Assembly (NCBI GenBank): GCA_011947345.1
Contig: JAAVTG010000554.1
Location: forward strand, 124,001 to 188,000
Direction: 5' to 3'
Length of the DNA: 64,000 nucleotides
From: Phytophthora quininea
Taxonomy: Eukaryota; Oomycota; Peronosporomycetes; Peronosporales; Peronosporaceae
Positions within the stretch are counted from its first letter, which is position 1, and each line of letters starts with the position of its first letter. Below are positions 54,112 to 64,000 of this stretch, one piece after another. The notes beneath the pieces are model-generated. The model did no database searches and was not told where the DNA came from. It saw only the letters and a list, made by a program, of their open reading frames with translations. The position numbers were made by a program, and so were the translations under genes.

Positions 54112-55250
54112 CCAGCGATGTCCTTATTGAGCTTGATGAATGCCCCGCCGATCTTCATGATCTCCACGTAGGCCTTTTACCTCGGCCTTTTGCTACAGAA
54201 TTCGATTTTGGGGTAGCGAAGTCGAACTTCAACTGCTTGTCAGATGCAAGTCGAGCATTTGCCTCTAAGCAACTGAAAGCGATCTCGATCCGTTCCGGAT
54301 AGCGCTTCGAGCCACTTAGACTCAATTTCACCCACCTTGCAGGATTTGGTTAGCATGAGTGCAACTACTTCATTTTCTGCTTTGGTAAGCACGTTTAGTG
54401 CTTGGGTGCTGCCCGCGATCGCTGTGCGTGGTTGTCTTTTCAGCTTTGCTATCACTCCAGCAAGTTGCGATTGAAGGAGATCACAAGGTCGCTTGCCACT
54501 GGTAGCCGGGTGGTCTTCAAACAAGAACAACGAGTCCTCCATCGTCACTCGATATCCATTTGTCACCTCTTGAACTGCGTGGTATGCGTCTGCAATGTAG
54601 ACTGCATAGTGTGGTTGGAATGGGCGGCTTTCGACCCCACCAAGTTCGTAGCCAATGTCTTCCTTTGTGTCTTCATCATACACCACCAGCTCCCCTTCAG
54701 TGTACTCGGAAGGTAGCTGTACCACCACCTTCGCCAAAGCCCGGTCATCTGCATCTTGGTGTTTAGGCAGATGAGCTCCGGCTCCCATGATCATCACCTT
54801 TGTCAGTTTGAAGCTGACGGCCGTATCTTTGAAGCCCAATCGGATAATACTGGGTCTAATGAGCCGAGCGCCATTGAGGGCTGGTCATCCGGTCGTAGAC
54901 TCCACACATGCTCTCCCTCTTTCTTACAGTGATTGCACAGCACAGACACCTCGTACTTCCTCAATGGAAGAGAGACGCCTCCGAAATCGTCTACGACGAG
55001 TCCTGGCAGGATCGGAAGAGGTTTGAACTCTCCTTCGAAGGAGTACTCCCCTTGGAGTTTCCCTAACAGCGTATTGATTTCTTGGCAAGTGGCTCCTTTG
55101 TGCACCAATACGTCGGTAGGTTTCCCGATGGACCCAAATGGCCATTTGGAGTCTTGCTCTTCTTCATTTTCGGTTTCATCATCGTACTCATCGCTGTCGT
55201 CGAGCGTGGGGTACGCGTGGTGATGCAGAAGATCGTCATCGTCGTCACTG
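54112..55250 (-). pseudogene. Family copy J, 5' portion (complete iron site, helical region deleted)
   Basis: An acidic, Asp-rich lead (LLHHHAYPTLDDSDEYDDE; no ATG found in frame) and the cap (FKPLPILPGLVV, LPLRKYEVSVL) are followed after a frame change by the DSBH domain. The segment HLPKHQDADD precedes VVVQLPSEYTEG, and AYHAVQEVTNGYRVTME completes it, so HxD, distal His and 2OG Arg are all present. After RFQLL ... ANARLASDKQLKF the sequence jumps directly to YVEIMKIGGAF of the C-terminal module, deleting the whole helical region. MULE-2 then interrupts at NKDIAG. The right target duplicate is 54112-54120. Confidence 0.85.
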
Positions 55251-55359
55251 TTGCTGAAATATCACTTGAACCAGCGCGGGCGCAGAGGGCTAAACCAGTG
55301 AGGTCTAAACCACCGGGAAGGCGTGATCTCACCTAAAGAGCTCGCATTGGAAGGACCCG

Positions 55360-55424
55360 CAAAGATCGTTTGCAAATTCCCGCCAAAATCTTTTTGAATT
55401 TTGGCGGGAATTTTGCGATCTTTG
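55360..55424. promoter_or_regulatory. Inverted repeat with two E2F-like sites upstream of copy J
   Basis: Arms of about 27-30 bp (55360-55389 and 55398-55424) pair almost perfectly, with one 3-base bulge and an 8-base loop. Each arm contains TTTTGGCGGGAA, once per strand, which matches the classical E2F/DP consensus TTTSSCGS. It sits about 110-175 bp upstream of copy J's coding region and 100 bp past the stop of copy K. It could be a promoter element, or the remains of a small inverted-repeat transposon. Confidence 0.5.
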
Positions 55425-55522
55425 AAGTGAATCTTCAACCAAACACTAACACTTAAAGCTGCCAGGGCAAACGACATGTGAATACTTGAACGCAACATCA
55501 ACGTATAGACGACCAACTCCAA

Positions 55523-57937
55523 TTAAGCAGCAGGACCAGCATCTTCCCGTTCATCTCGCGGGTGCTTGTTCCCTGTCATGGAGGGGCTTCCTCCGCTGAT
55601 CGCTCCGTCGGATTGCAAGATGAGGTTCAGTCGAACAACTTCCGACTTGTAGGCGAGCATCTTTGGCGTTCGCATGCCGAACGCTCCACCCGTCTTTAGG
55701 ATCTGCACACGAGCATTCCGCCCTGACCCCGATGCTGTTATCTCTAATGGGGCTTTGATCTTCCTCAACAATAAGTCGGCGCGAGCGCGTGCGGCCACAA
55801 TGCCCCCGAAGCCTTGGATCTCAAGCACAGACTTGGGGCCTTGCAGGAAAACGGCGATAGCTGCAGCGTCAGGGAAGTCGGCGAATGGCATTTCCCAAGT
55901 AAAGGGTTTCACCACCTCAGCGATCTCAGTCAGCAGCAGTTGGCGCCGCTTCGAGGCAAGCGTAGCCAGCCCAACTCGATGCTCCAGCGCGCTTGAGCTA
56001 CCGATATATTTTGCGAGGGCATCTACAACAGGACCAAGAAGGCTGGCACTAGTCCGTATCACCAGGTCGAGCACGTCGCGAAACACTTGCGGATTTTGGC
56101 ACATCGTTGCTTGCTTCCACAGCAAGTCAAGATAAGGCGACGTTGTCAGCGAGGTTGGGTTAGACGTCATCCAGCGGCGAACATTCTCAACTGCAAACAG
56201 TGTCAGCACTGTTTGGGCAATCGGGTTATCGCCCAAAGCGTCCGCTAGCTTAAGTGCAATCTCAATCCGAGTTGTCAACGGTAGCTCATCGATGGCTTTC
56301 TTGAGTGGAGCACCAACTGCATGCCAGTTAAATTTCTTAACCAAAGCAGCCAAGCACGGAACGGCATCAGCTTTCTTGCCCAGCCGAGGGAAATACGTGC
56401 CCAAAAACAGCACGACGAGGCTCAAATCGCCCAAGTCTGCGATTCCCATGCACAGTTTTTGGCAAAACTCCAGGGATACTGTGGAGTCGTTCAGAATCTG
56501 CCGGTTTCGGGCAGTCGTCGCGTACCGATACCCATACTGGCTTTCGAGAGTCGTGTTCTCCCTTTCCGGTTGCACCGCGACGTAATTCAAAACGGTTCGG
56601 AGCTTGGCCGTGTTTACAGGGGTCTCCGCGAGCACAGCAGCTATGGACGCGATTTTCCCCATTAGCTCGCACGAATTGAGAACGTCGACGCCCGCGGGCC
56701 ACCCCACGATCGCAAAGTTTTCGCTGGAATAGTAGCGATCGGTCAGCCCGCTCAATGATTTCTTGTCGGGATTGAGGAAATTGAGCTTGTTCTTCCAGTC
56801 GAGGAACATGTCGCCCAACTTCTCGCCACTCAGCAAGTACCATGACGTATTGTTGTTGGTCCCCCACGCGCTGTACCCTCCACGGAAGCAAGTGATGAAG
56901 AATTTCAGCTGTTTGTTGGGCGGAAGCCGAGCATTCGCAGCTTGAAGCAGCTGGAAGCGGAGACAATCCAAACCTTGCAGCGTATTGATGCCCTTCGTCT
57001 CAATCTCTTCCATCCGAATACTTTGGCTGAGTATCAGTGCGATCCTCGAGTTTTCAGCCGCTTCATCACCGTAAGCCTCGCGGGTCTGCTCCGGCTTGAC
57101 ATTGGCGTCGTCCTGTGTTTTTAACATCTTCATCGCTTCCACCAGTTGCATTCTCAGTAAGTCAATAGGTTTTGTGCCACTAGCAGCTGAATGTCCCGAC
57201 GGCAGACACAGCGAATACACTGCAAGCAGCAAATAGCCACTCGTCACGTCCTTAACCTCCCGTGTGACGTCTGCAGCGTACACGACGTACTGCGGCTTCA
57301 AAGCTGCGACCCCTTTCGCCTTGCCCAGATCGTATCGTTTCTCTTCCTGGTGGTCGTACACCACCACATCGCCGCCAGAATGCTCGGACGGAAACTGCAC
57401 CAGCAGCTTGGCCACGACACTGTCGTCATCTGTGCCTGGATGTGGGTCGATAGCACCACCTTCTCCCAGGATCACCACTTTGGTCAGCACTGGCCGTAGG
57501 GTCACTCCTCGGAAGCCCAGACGGTCAGCACTCATTGCACTCAGCATGTTGATGCCCTGGGGCCATTCGGGACTCGTCATCTGCACTTGTTGAGGCGTCA
57601 AAGTCCACACATTGTCCTCCTCTTCCGCTCTGCACTGCTCCACCAGCACTTCGGCTTGTTCTCGACGTAGAGGGCGACACCCCGCCAAAGTCGGACACCG
57701 TCAGGCCTGGCAAGATCGGAAGCTCGTGGGCGCCTCCTCCGAACGAGTGTTCGTCGTCAGTGCTGGTCACTCGTGCCAGGATGTTGCTCATCAGCTGGCA
57801 GGCCGCGCCCCTGGGCACGTGCGCCTGGGGCCGCAGCCGCTCCTGGCCAGGATGTCGGCCACCTCGTCGCTGTCGTACTCGTTGTAGCCGTCCTCGCTGC
57901 TGCCGCGACGGCGCCGCTCGTACGGGTCGTAGTCCAT
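55523..57937 (-). CDS. Family copy K (DSBH-helical protein, 721-codon uninterrupted core)
   Basis: ATG 57937 starts MDYDPYERRRRGSSEDGYNE. A one-base gap near 57845 leads to HVPRGAACQLMSNILARV and HELPILPGLTV. A second break near 57680 leads into an uninterrupted frame to the stop at 55523. The site segment IDPHPGTDDD precedes LLVQFPSEHSGG, and the distal site is VTREV, then GYLLLAVY: one His survives, but the Asp, the second His and the 2OG Arg are gone. The linker (RFQLLQAANARLP, SWYLLSGEKLGD, LNFLNPDKK, IVGWP), helical region (FCQKLCMGIADLGDL, LLWKQATMCQNPQVFRDV) and module (RKIKAPLEITASGSG; tail NKHPRDE) are textbook for the family. Use it as the reference copy. About 805 residues after repair. 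Confidence 0.85.
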
Positions 57938-58803
57938 GGCCGTCCAAGAATGAAAAGCCGCAGTGTGGAATGATTAGACCGACCACTTCAACCAAGCGGA
58001 TTTTTACGCTAGCTGTTTGTAGGCCCAAGTGCAACAAATTCGCTTGCTGCCAGCAAGTTGCTGGGGACATCGGCCGCAGAGCGATTGGCCATCAAGAGGA
58101 ACAAGTATTGCCATGCTTCTTTCCGACTGTAAAACGCGGCTGTGCTCGAGAGAGGTCTTTTCGGTGGTGTCGGATAGCATGTGAAGCGCACACGAAGGCA
58201 GCGACCGGCACAGTAATAGCGACGACGTCTAGCACTAAGCGACAGCCAAGGCCTCGTCTGGAGGAGAGGCACGCCAGCGCTGCTCGACTCGCAAGCTGGG
58301 CTTGCTCGTCGCAGGCGGCGAACGACAACGACAACGACAATTCTGAACCTGTCAATTGGGTAGCCATGTCATGGGCAAGAGACGCCACCCGCCACAATTG
58401 ACGAGGAAAACTCAGCCAGTATCGCTGCCAACCTGGGCTTTGGCAAGCGTGTGAATCCAACGCAAGTGCGCAATACAGCAGCAGCAGCAGCAACAGACGT
58501 CATCGCCACCAGAGCCACGACTTCACGAGGCCCACGCTCGGCAGCAAATCCAGCGACTTATTTGCCAGAGTCGCCATGCGACAAAACATCCCTTATTCGC
58601 TGTGTCAAACGTAATACCCTGTTGGAAACTAATGCACGTTCTGTGTCAAATCTACCAAGTAATATTTTAAAACCGAATTCGACTCTATACATTGATTGAA
58701 TTTGGCCAGCATTCGTACTTAGCGCGGCGCGTGCGTGGAGGGCTCCGATCCAGCCGAAACGACAAAGCCAAATTAGCCGAGCGCCACCCACACCTCTCCA
58801 GCC
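57938..58803. other. Divergent intergenic region between copy K and the SH3BGR-like gene
   Basis: About 870 bp. A short plus-strand stretch around 58404-58470 (DEENSASIAANLGFGKRVNP) looks coding-like but lacks an ATG and a recognisable family. It runs into a short CAG repeat at about 58476-58492. The rest should carry both promoters; nothing else was identified. Confidence 0.35.
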
Positions 58804-59386
58804 ATGAGCCCCGCCAAGGTGGGCCCGCCAGCTCCTTGCTTCAATGCACGCGTACCCTCACCTTCTTGCTATGTTCTTGGGCAGACCTGCGTCGTGCTGA
58901 CGTCCTCGATGGTGTCCATCGCCGAGCAAAAGTACGAGATCGGCCACCTCAAGCAGTTGCTGGACGGCAACCGCATCGCCTACACGGAGGTGGACTGCAG
59001 CCTCGAGGAGAACCGCGCCACGCGCAATCTCTACTTTGAGGCCAGCGGTATCCGCGCCAACTACCCGCAGGTGTTCCTGCAGGACCCTGAAGGCACGGAG
59101 ATCCAGTACATTGGCTCGTTCAAGGAGATCCAGGTACCGAGCCACCGTTGCCCTGGCAATAGATAGAGAGACAACTGATCCAACTCTTTCTGACTACAGG
59201 AGCTGAACGAGATGAACGACGTGCCGGCGGAGATTCTCAAGGCCAACAACATCCCGACGCTCAACACGGTCTTCGCTGGTAATGCATGCAACTTCTGTTG
59301 TTGTTCCGTAGTCGAGCGATACTAATGTTTCGACTGGGTGCTGTGCCTCATCATTTGCCTTGGTAGACGTTTCGAGACGGTCGTGA
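58804..59386 (+). CDS. SH3BGR-like thioredoxin-fold protein (four exons)
   Basis: Exons are 58804-58818, 58885-59133, 59200-59278 and 59367-59386. The introns of 66, 66 and 88 bp start GTGGGC, GTACCG and GTAATG and end in CAG, CAG and TAG. Joined in frame, they give 120 residues. The product has the SH3-binding glutamic-acid-rich family pattern: VVLTSSMVSIAEQKYE, then YTEVDCSLEENRATRN and NYPQVFLQDPEG, a glutaredoxin-like fold without the CxxC active site. A short third-exon segment (ELNEMNDVPAEILKANN) follows. The frame has no indel. Members act as small scaffold-type proteins of unclear role. Exon 1 (MSPAK) is supported only by splice signals. Confidence 0.8.
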
Positions 59387-60070
59387 ACTGCGTGCTGAAG
59401 ACGCAGAGCGACTGTGGAGACGTTCGATACGACGCAGCTCCTCTGCGGTGCAAGATAAGCCCGGCGCTCTGCTTCTGCGTTCTTACACTAGACGGCTGCA
59501 CGACGTTCCGAGCAGCCCCAAGTTTTTATTCATGAAGAGCGTTGCTGAACCGCGCGCGCATTTTACTAAATAGATGATCAACTTGTATTTTCACGATCGT
59601 GCGGTTGTGCTTGGAGAGAAGCGAAGGCGTGTGTATTATCGACGGCTTGGACAGGATGGTGAGCTCATGACTAAGAGACCGTGTCGACAGCTCCCCACGG
59701 CAGCCCGCTTAGTTTCATTCGTGCCGCCGCGGAGCTCAAAGCTGTCCAGCCTCGTGCGCATGTAAGTAATGTTGAGCAAATAAGCAAGCATGGGTGCCTT
59801 CAAGACGCGAGCAGGAACAGATACCACGGCGGTCTTCTTGACTTTTCAAGAAGGCATCGTCTTGCGTATGTTTCTCCCGAGTAATATTTATCTTATGGTA
59901 CACGATGCTCTACTGCTAATCAAACAAGGAGACTTCCTCTGCTTTCAGCTACGAGCTACGAGCTACTTGCCTCTGCCCGTCTGTCCGTCCGTCCATCGAC
60001 TTGCCGGTCTTACTCGTTCTCGTTCTCGTCACCTTGACACGTACGCAAATGCTTCTGAACGCTTATCCCT
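59387..60070. other. Intergenic region between convergent genes
   Basis: About 680 bp between the 3' ends of the SH3BGR-like and bZIP genes. No supported coding sequence. Both transcription terminators should lie here, but none can be recognised. Confidence 0.4.
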
Positions 60071-61542
60071 TTATGCCATCAGGCATCGCAGCACGTCGGC
60101 AATTTTCTTGGGGTCCGCCGCGAAGCGCTCGACGGCCTTCTCGCTGATGCGCGACAGGTTGAGCTGGCGGATCTCCTCCGTGATCTTGCCCTCCTCGAAC
60201 GTAATGTGAGAAACCATCTGGAAAGACAGTGGCTCGCTGTCGCCTCCAAAGTATGGCGCGAGCTCGCTGAACGGAGCCGTCAACGGGACGTTCTTGGCCG
60301 CTTCCTTCTTGACGGTAGCCTCGACTTCCCAGGTCACAATGCACTTGTCGTTCGAGTTGGCCTTCCATTGCACCGTGTACTGCTTCATCTCGTAGGACGC
60401 AAACACGCTAGAGTTCGATCGCTTGCTCGCCACAATGTCCTTAAGCCCAGACACGTTGGTGTGGCTGTTGCCGTACACAATCTCCGCGGTGTCCGTCCAA
60501 ACCGTGGGAGCGCTGGTCTCAAACGCAGTGATATCGGTCTCGTTGTAGGCGCGGATGTACGACGACAGCGTCGTGTTCTGCTTCTTGCGGAGGTCGTTGA
60601 GCTGTTCTCCTGTAAGCGCTTCGTCTTTGCCCGAGTCTTTGCGCGCCATCTTGGCCTTTAGCATGCCGTTCTCCTTCTCGAGCTCGGCGGTGCGGTCTTC
60701 CAGGAAGTTCAGTCGGTCCTGCTTGCGCTTGCGGCACTTGCGCACACGCTCGCGGTTCTTCATGCGGCGGCGTTCGTCCAGGTCTTCCTGGTCCGACACG
60801 CGGTCCGAGTTGGGCGTGACACTCAGTCGTGGGTCCGCTGGCTGCTGCAGCCCCGGCCGGTTCATGTAGTCGTACATGGGCATGTTCATGTTGGGCATGC
60901 CAGGGTGCTGCATCTGTCCCGGGTGCGGCGCGTGATTCATTGGCGGTGGGTGCATTTGCTGCATCATCTGCGTGTGCGTCTGCGGCGGACCGCCCTCCTG
61001 CTTGAAAGAGTCGCCCATAGCCATCTTGGGCGGACTGTTGCCAGAGAAGGCGCCGGGGAAGCGCATAGGCACTTTGGCTCCAGACACGTCCTTGGGGGTG
61101 AAGCCCGAGGGGAAATCTTCTGGTTGTTGGCGTCGCCGCTGCGTGGCGAGTAGCCTCCGGGTCTGCTGTTCATGTACGCGCTGGGCGTCTCCGTGGGGGC
61201 GCCAGTGTTGGGCGGCTGGTTCAGTCCGCCCACGTTGATACGTGGCGTAAAGCCTGTAGTGAATCTCGGCGTAAAGCCCGAGCGCGGAGTCAGGCCCGTG
61301 CTAAACACGCGCGGCGTGAGGCCGGTCTTGAACGTGCCCACAGGGCCGCCAAAGTCGCGCAGGTCCTCCATGCCGAAGGTCCGCGGGCTGAGGCTGATGG
61401 GCTTGGGCAGGCCGCCAATCTGGTGGCTGACGTCGCCGCTGTTGAGGTAGCCGCCGGGCGCCGCTAGCCCCATGGCGTGGCTGCCCTGTGGCATGTTGGG
61501 CAGCGTGAGCTCTTCGCGCGCGGAGTGGAGGCCCATGGACAT
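60071..61542 (-). CDS. bZIP transcription factor with C-terminal SnoaL/NTF2-like domain
   Basis: ATG 61542 starts MSMGLHSAREELTLP. A long low-complexity N-terminus has repeated GLTPR/GFTPR motifs (TGLTPRVF, TGLTPRSG, GFTPRFTTG, GFTPRINVG) and a Met/Pro/His-rich stretch. The basic region is RRRMKNRERVRKCRKRKQD, keeping the DNA-contacting Asn and Arg, followed by a short leucine zipper (LNFLEDRTAELEKENGMLKAKM). The last 160 residues (SYIRAYNETDITAFE, TDTAEIVYGNSHTN, WEVEATVKKEA) look like a cone-shaped SnoaL/NTF2 fold. One base is missing near 61120, in a probable G doublet; repair gives about 490 residues. A nuclear regulator, possibly with a ligand-sensing or dimerising C-terminus. Confidence 0.85.
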
Positions 61543-64000
61543 GGCCGAGCTGGAGCTGGGGGCGGCGGCGCTCGGTCTCTGCGAGTGGGCGCTTATCGTC
61601 GTCTGGAGGGCGGGCGCGCGTGCGTGAGCTGCGAGGCCGCGGTCTGGTGGGTCGTCTGGGGGCTTGCTGCGGAGCGAGGTGCTAGTCAAAGGGCGAGAGA
61701 TCCCTTAGTAACGACCGACGGTGGGACGCGGCTTGCTGCTGAGTCACGGTGCGGGCGGTGCGTCGGCGGTGGGCAGCGCGGTGTGGCAGGGCACGTTACG
61801 CGTAGCAGGCAGATTAAGTAATGATGGGGAGCCCTGGCACTGCGCTCGGCGTTGTGAAGTTGCGTCGGGGGCGAAAGGAAGAGGCGACCGTGGTGGGTGC
61901 CGGCCGAGCGCTGCTGTTTTGCTAATACTGCTGGTCCCGGGAGAAGTGCTGGCCCAGGGTTATCGATTTCCATCCGGGCGCGCGTAGCCCAGGCTGTCGC
62001 ACTGTTCAGACCGGGTGTTTCCGGAAACACGCACAAGAGCCAGACCGCGGTGGAAGAATCGACTGAGCCCGGCTCCGCTTGACGTCGAAGTTGGCCTGGT
62101 TGAAAACGAGTCCACCGACCTGGATCGTCAGGACCACCGAGCGGGGCCAAACACACACCACACGCGCCGCGCCGGCAGTAACACGCTGCAGACCGCTGAG
62201 TTAAGCGCCGGCGAGTGGAGCGCCGCGCCGCGCTAGTATCTTGCCGCGACCGGGCACCAGAAGAACAGTGGCTCACGTATTTGCCACATGGGATTCGCGC
62301 CGATACGTGGCCGCGGCTGGTGGGGGCGGCGGCTGAAAAATTAGAGTTACGGCGGCGAGCCCCCACGTTGGGGGCTTGCCATGCGGGCGAGTGTCTCCGA
62401 GGCAAGGGTGCTGGGCCGTGGCTCTCGCGATCTTTGCTTTGTTGAACGAGTACGAGCATGTAGGAGTCGGGCGCCGCAAAATCCACCCCAGATCGAGCGC
62501 TGTCGCTGGTGTTGACCAGTCAAGTCGGGCCCCGGTCTTGCGGTTGCCGCGTGGTACTTACCGCGATGCACCTGTCATCACGGAGCGCTCAGATCATATC
62601 GCCCAGCTCGTCATGCCGGGCATGTTCATGGAGGGGAAAATCCGTTTTATTCGGAGGCTTGAGGCTTCCGCGCTCGCAGACGCTGTCGCTGACCTTGGGC
62701 AGGACAGCAAGGCGAGCTTGTCGTGACCTTCATCCTCATCGTCGAGCACCGACGGCCGTTTCTCGGAGCTGACACAAGAGCCGGTTGGATCTCTTTCAAA
62801 TCGAGAGTTCAGCGCAAACAAGCTACTCGCCGAAAAACGGTCTCAGATCAAAAAGGCAACAACGTCTTGCAGGCGAACAACACCACTGAGGAGAGGAGGA
62901 GGGGGGCAATTTCGTTTGAGCTAGGCGCCCCCACAAAGCCGAGCCTTGGGGGCAAGCCAGCGCTGCCATTACTGCGCAGCTCACCACGAGCTCGCGGTGA
63001 GTAACACACCAGCAGCGCTTGGTCGGCGTCAAGTGGTTCAAGCATTGCCCCGCTCTCGGTGCAAGACCGTCATGCGTTTCCTGCCCGTTTCGACGCGAGC
63101 TGATTTGATCGAGGACAGTTTCGGTGGAAGGGTATCGTTGTCATGCGGTGACTTCGCTGAAAAATGGCCGCCCCGAGCACGAACGCTTTATATCAGCTGC
63201 GTTGTGACGGCAACTACTAGAGCTGTCTGGGGCTGTCCCCGGTGCGGGTGGCTGCGGGCGCTGCGACTGCAAGTTGCGTCCAGCAAACCCCAGGTCAAGT
63301 CGCCAGAGGGGCTTCGCGCAGAGCACGCAGCGCGCAGAGCACCGCGCTCTTGAACTAGGACAGCAACGTGCCATCCGAATGGCCAAGTGGTGCAGGCCAT
63401 GCGGCTGCGGTGGTAAGCTTGGGAGACCACACAGTGGCGCCGTCAGCTGGGAGCGGAGCTTGGGGTTGTTTGCTGGGACGCCGTCGCAGCAGCAGATGGA
63501 CATTGTCTCCGTTCCAGCGGAGCCGAGGACCACGCGAGAAGTGTGATCGTGTTTCCAGAAACTACTCGGGCGGACGAAGCTGCTCCACGAGCGCGGAATG
63601 GTCATGGTCACGAGAGACTCGTCCACAAACAGCGAGAAGGAGTCTTGACGCATCGAAGCAGCGCGACTGCTAGCCTCAAGCCCACCAATTCGTCCTGGAC
63701 ACGTTAAAGCGATCGATGGTGATTCAAGCCGATGAGTTGGACCAAGGAAGTTGTCCTTGATATCCTTGCTCGTCACGAAGCTCGTCACTTTAGTCCCGAA
63801 ACGACGCACCGTTTCGAGACCGTTTTGTAGCCATGTCAAATCGTCCCACCTTCAAGCTCTCTTTCATCACGCCACGCTTGCGCATTTTCACAGTGAAAAG
63901 GGGGTCGAGGATTCACCAGCGTGCCTTGCAGCACCATAACCAGCTCCTACGAGTATCGTCGCGATTGATCTCCTGACGCCTCTCTGGTAAATGCAACTTT
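61543..64000. other. GC-rich terminal region without a supported gene
   Basis: About 2.4 kb upstream of the bZIP gene. It is GC-rich, so long chance frames exist on both strands, but none shows a domain. The minus-strand stretch at 63550-63839 (FVTSKDIKDNFLGPTHRLE, RQDSFSLFVDESLVTM) reads most like protein but lacks an ATG and a known family. A GC-rich hairpin (GCCCCCACGTTGGGGGC) lies at about 62360. The bZIP promoter and 5' UTR should be near 61550-62300. Confidence 0.3.

Noticed and set aside
61686..62486. Long minus-strand frame upstream of the bZIP gene
   Set aside because: GC-rich chance frame; composition is Arg/Ala/Pro-rich, without domain or ATG support.
1..64000. CRISPR arrays, tRNA or rRNA genes
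   Set aside because: No regularly spaced repeats and no tRNA or rRNA signature was noticed on either strand.

Overview
The window looks like accessory-rich nuclear DNA of an oomycete, probably a Phytophthora/Peronosporales relative. The signs are a gene resembling the M96 mating-specific family with a coiled-coil N-terminus, short introns of about 50-90 bp, chromodomain Ty3/gypsy elements, MULE DNA transposons, a divergent bZIP factor, and large, densely packed lineage-specific gene families. No prokaryotic features, tRNA, rRNA or CRISPR were seen.

The dominant content is one tandem family, named here copies A-K plus three relics. Nearly all copies are on the minus strand. Each is about 755-805 codons: an N-terminal cap (LPxLPGL, LPLxxxQA, DQVQMTNP), a divergent 2-oxoglutarate/Fe(II) dioxygenase-like (DSBH) domain (LVVQLPSEYSGG ... 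VTSGYR), a conserved linker (RFQLL, SWYLLNGEKL, LNFLNP, VGWP), a helical region, a C-terminal module (KIKAPLEITA, YKAEVARL) and a basic KRPR-type tail. Copies lie at 4.9-5.4 plus 10.8-12.1 kb (A), 12.7-14.8 (B), 19.8-22.1 (C), 27.3-29.6 (D), 29.7-32.0 (E), 32.1-34.6 (F), 34.7-37.0 (G), 39.3-41.7 (H), 41.9-45.7 (I), 51.2-55.2 (J) and 55.5-57.9 (K). Relics lie at 12.2-12.6 and 23.9-25.2 kb. By eye, only J keeps all metal and 2OG ligands and A nearly does, yet both are broken by transposons. The long copies each lack at least one ligand, suggesting an array of pseudo-enzymes.

Mobile DNA: Ty3/gypsy element A (about 1-4842), a complete Ty3/gypsy element B with 226-bp LTRs (5372-10837) inserted in copy A, MULE-1 (42112-43959) in copy I and MULE-2 (51380-54111) in copy J. 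Virtual removal of B, MULE-1 or MULE-2 with one target duplication restores the host reading frame at the junction.

Single-copy genes between the family members: a short-chain dehydrogenase (14.95-15.94 kb), an M96-like gene (16.1-17.5), a secreted S33 peptidase (17.6-19.4), two tandem-module glutathione S-transferases (22.3-23.4 and 25.4-26.6), a TauE/SafE transporter (37.1-38.8), a mitochondrial-type PDK/BCKDK kinase (46.3-47.7), a class V aminotransferase-like protein (49.0-51.1), an SH3BGR-like thioredoxin-fold protein with four exons (58.8-59.4) and a bZIP factor with a C-terminal SnoaL/NTF2-like region (60.1-61.5). The last 2.4 kb holds no gene I can support.

Quality warning: almost every broken frame, including in housekeeping-type genes, is repaired by adding one base, often in a homopolymer. 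Most frameshifts are therefore more likely assembly or sequencing errors than mutations. Copies marked CDS are reported despite such breaks; copies marked pseudogene have large deletions, insertions or several stops.
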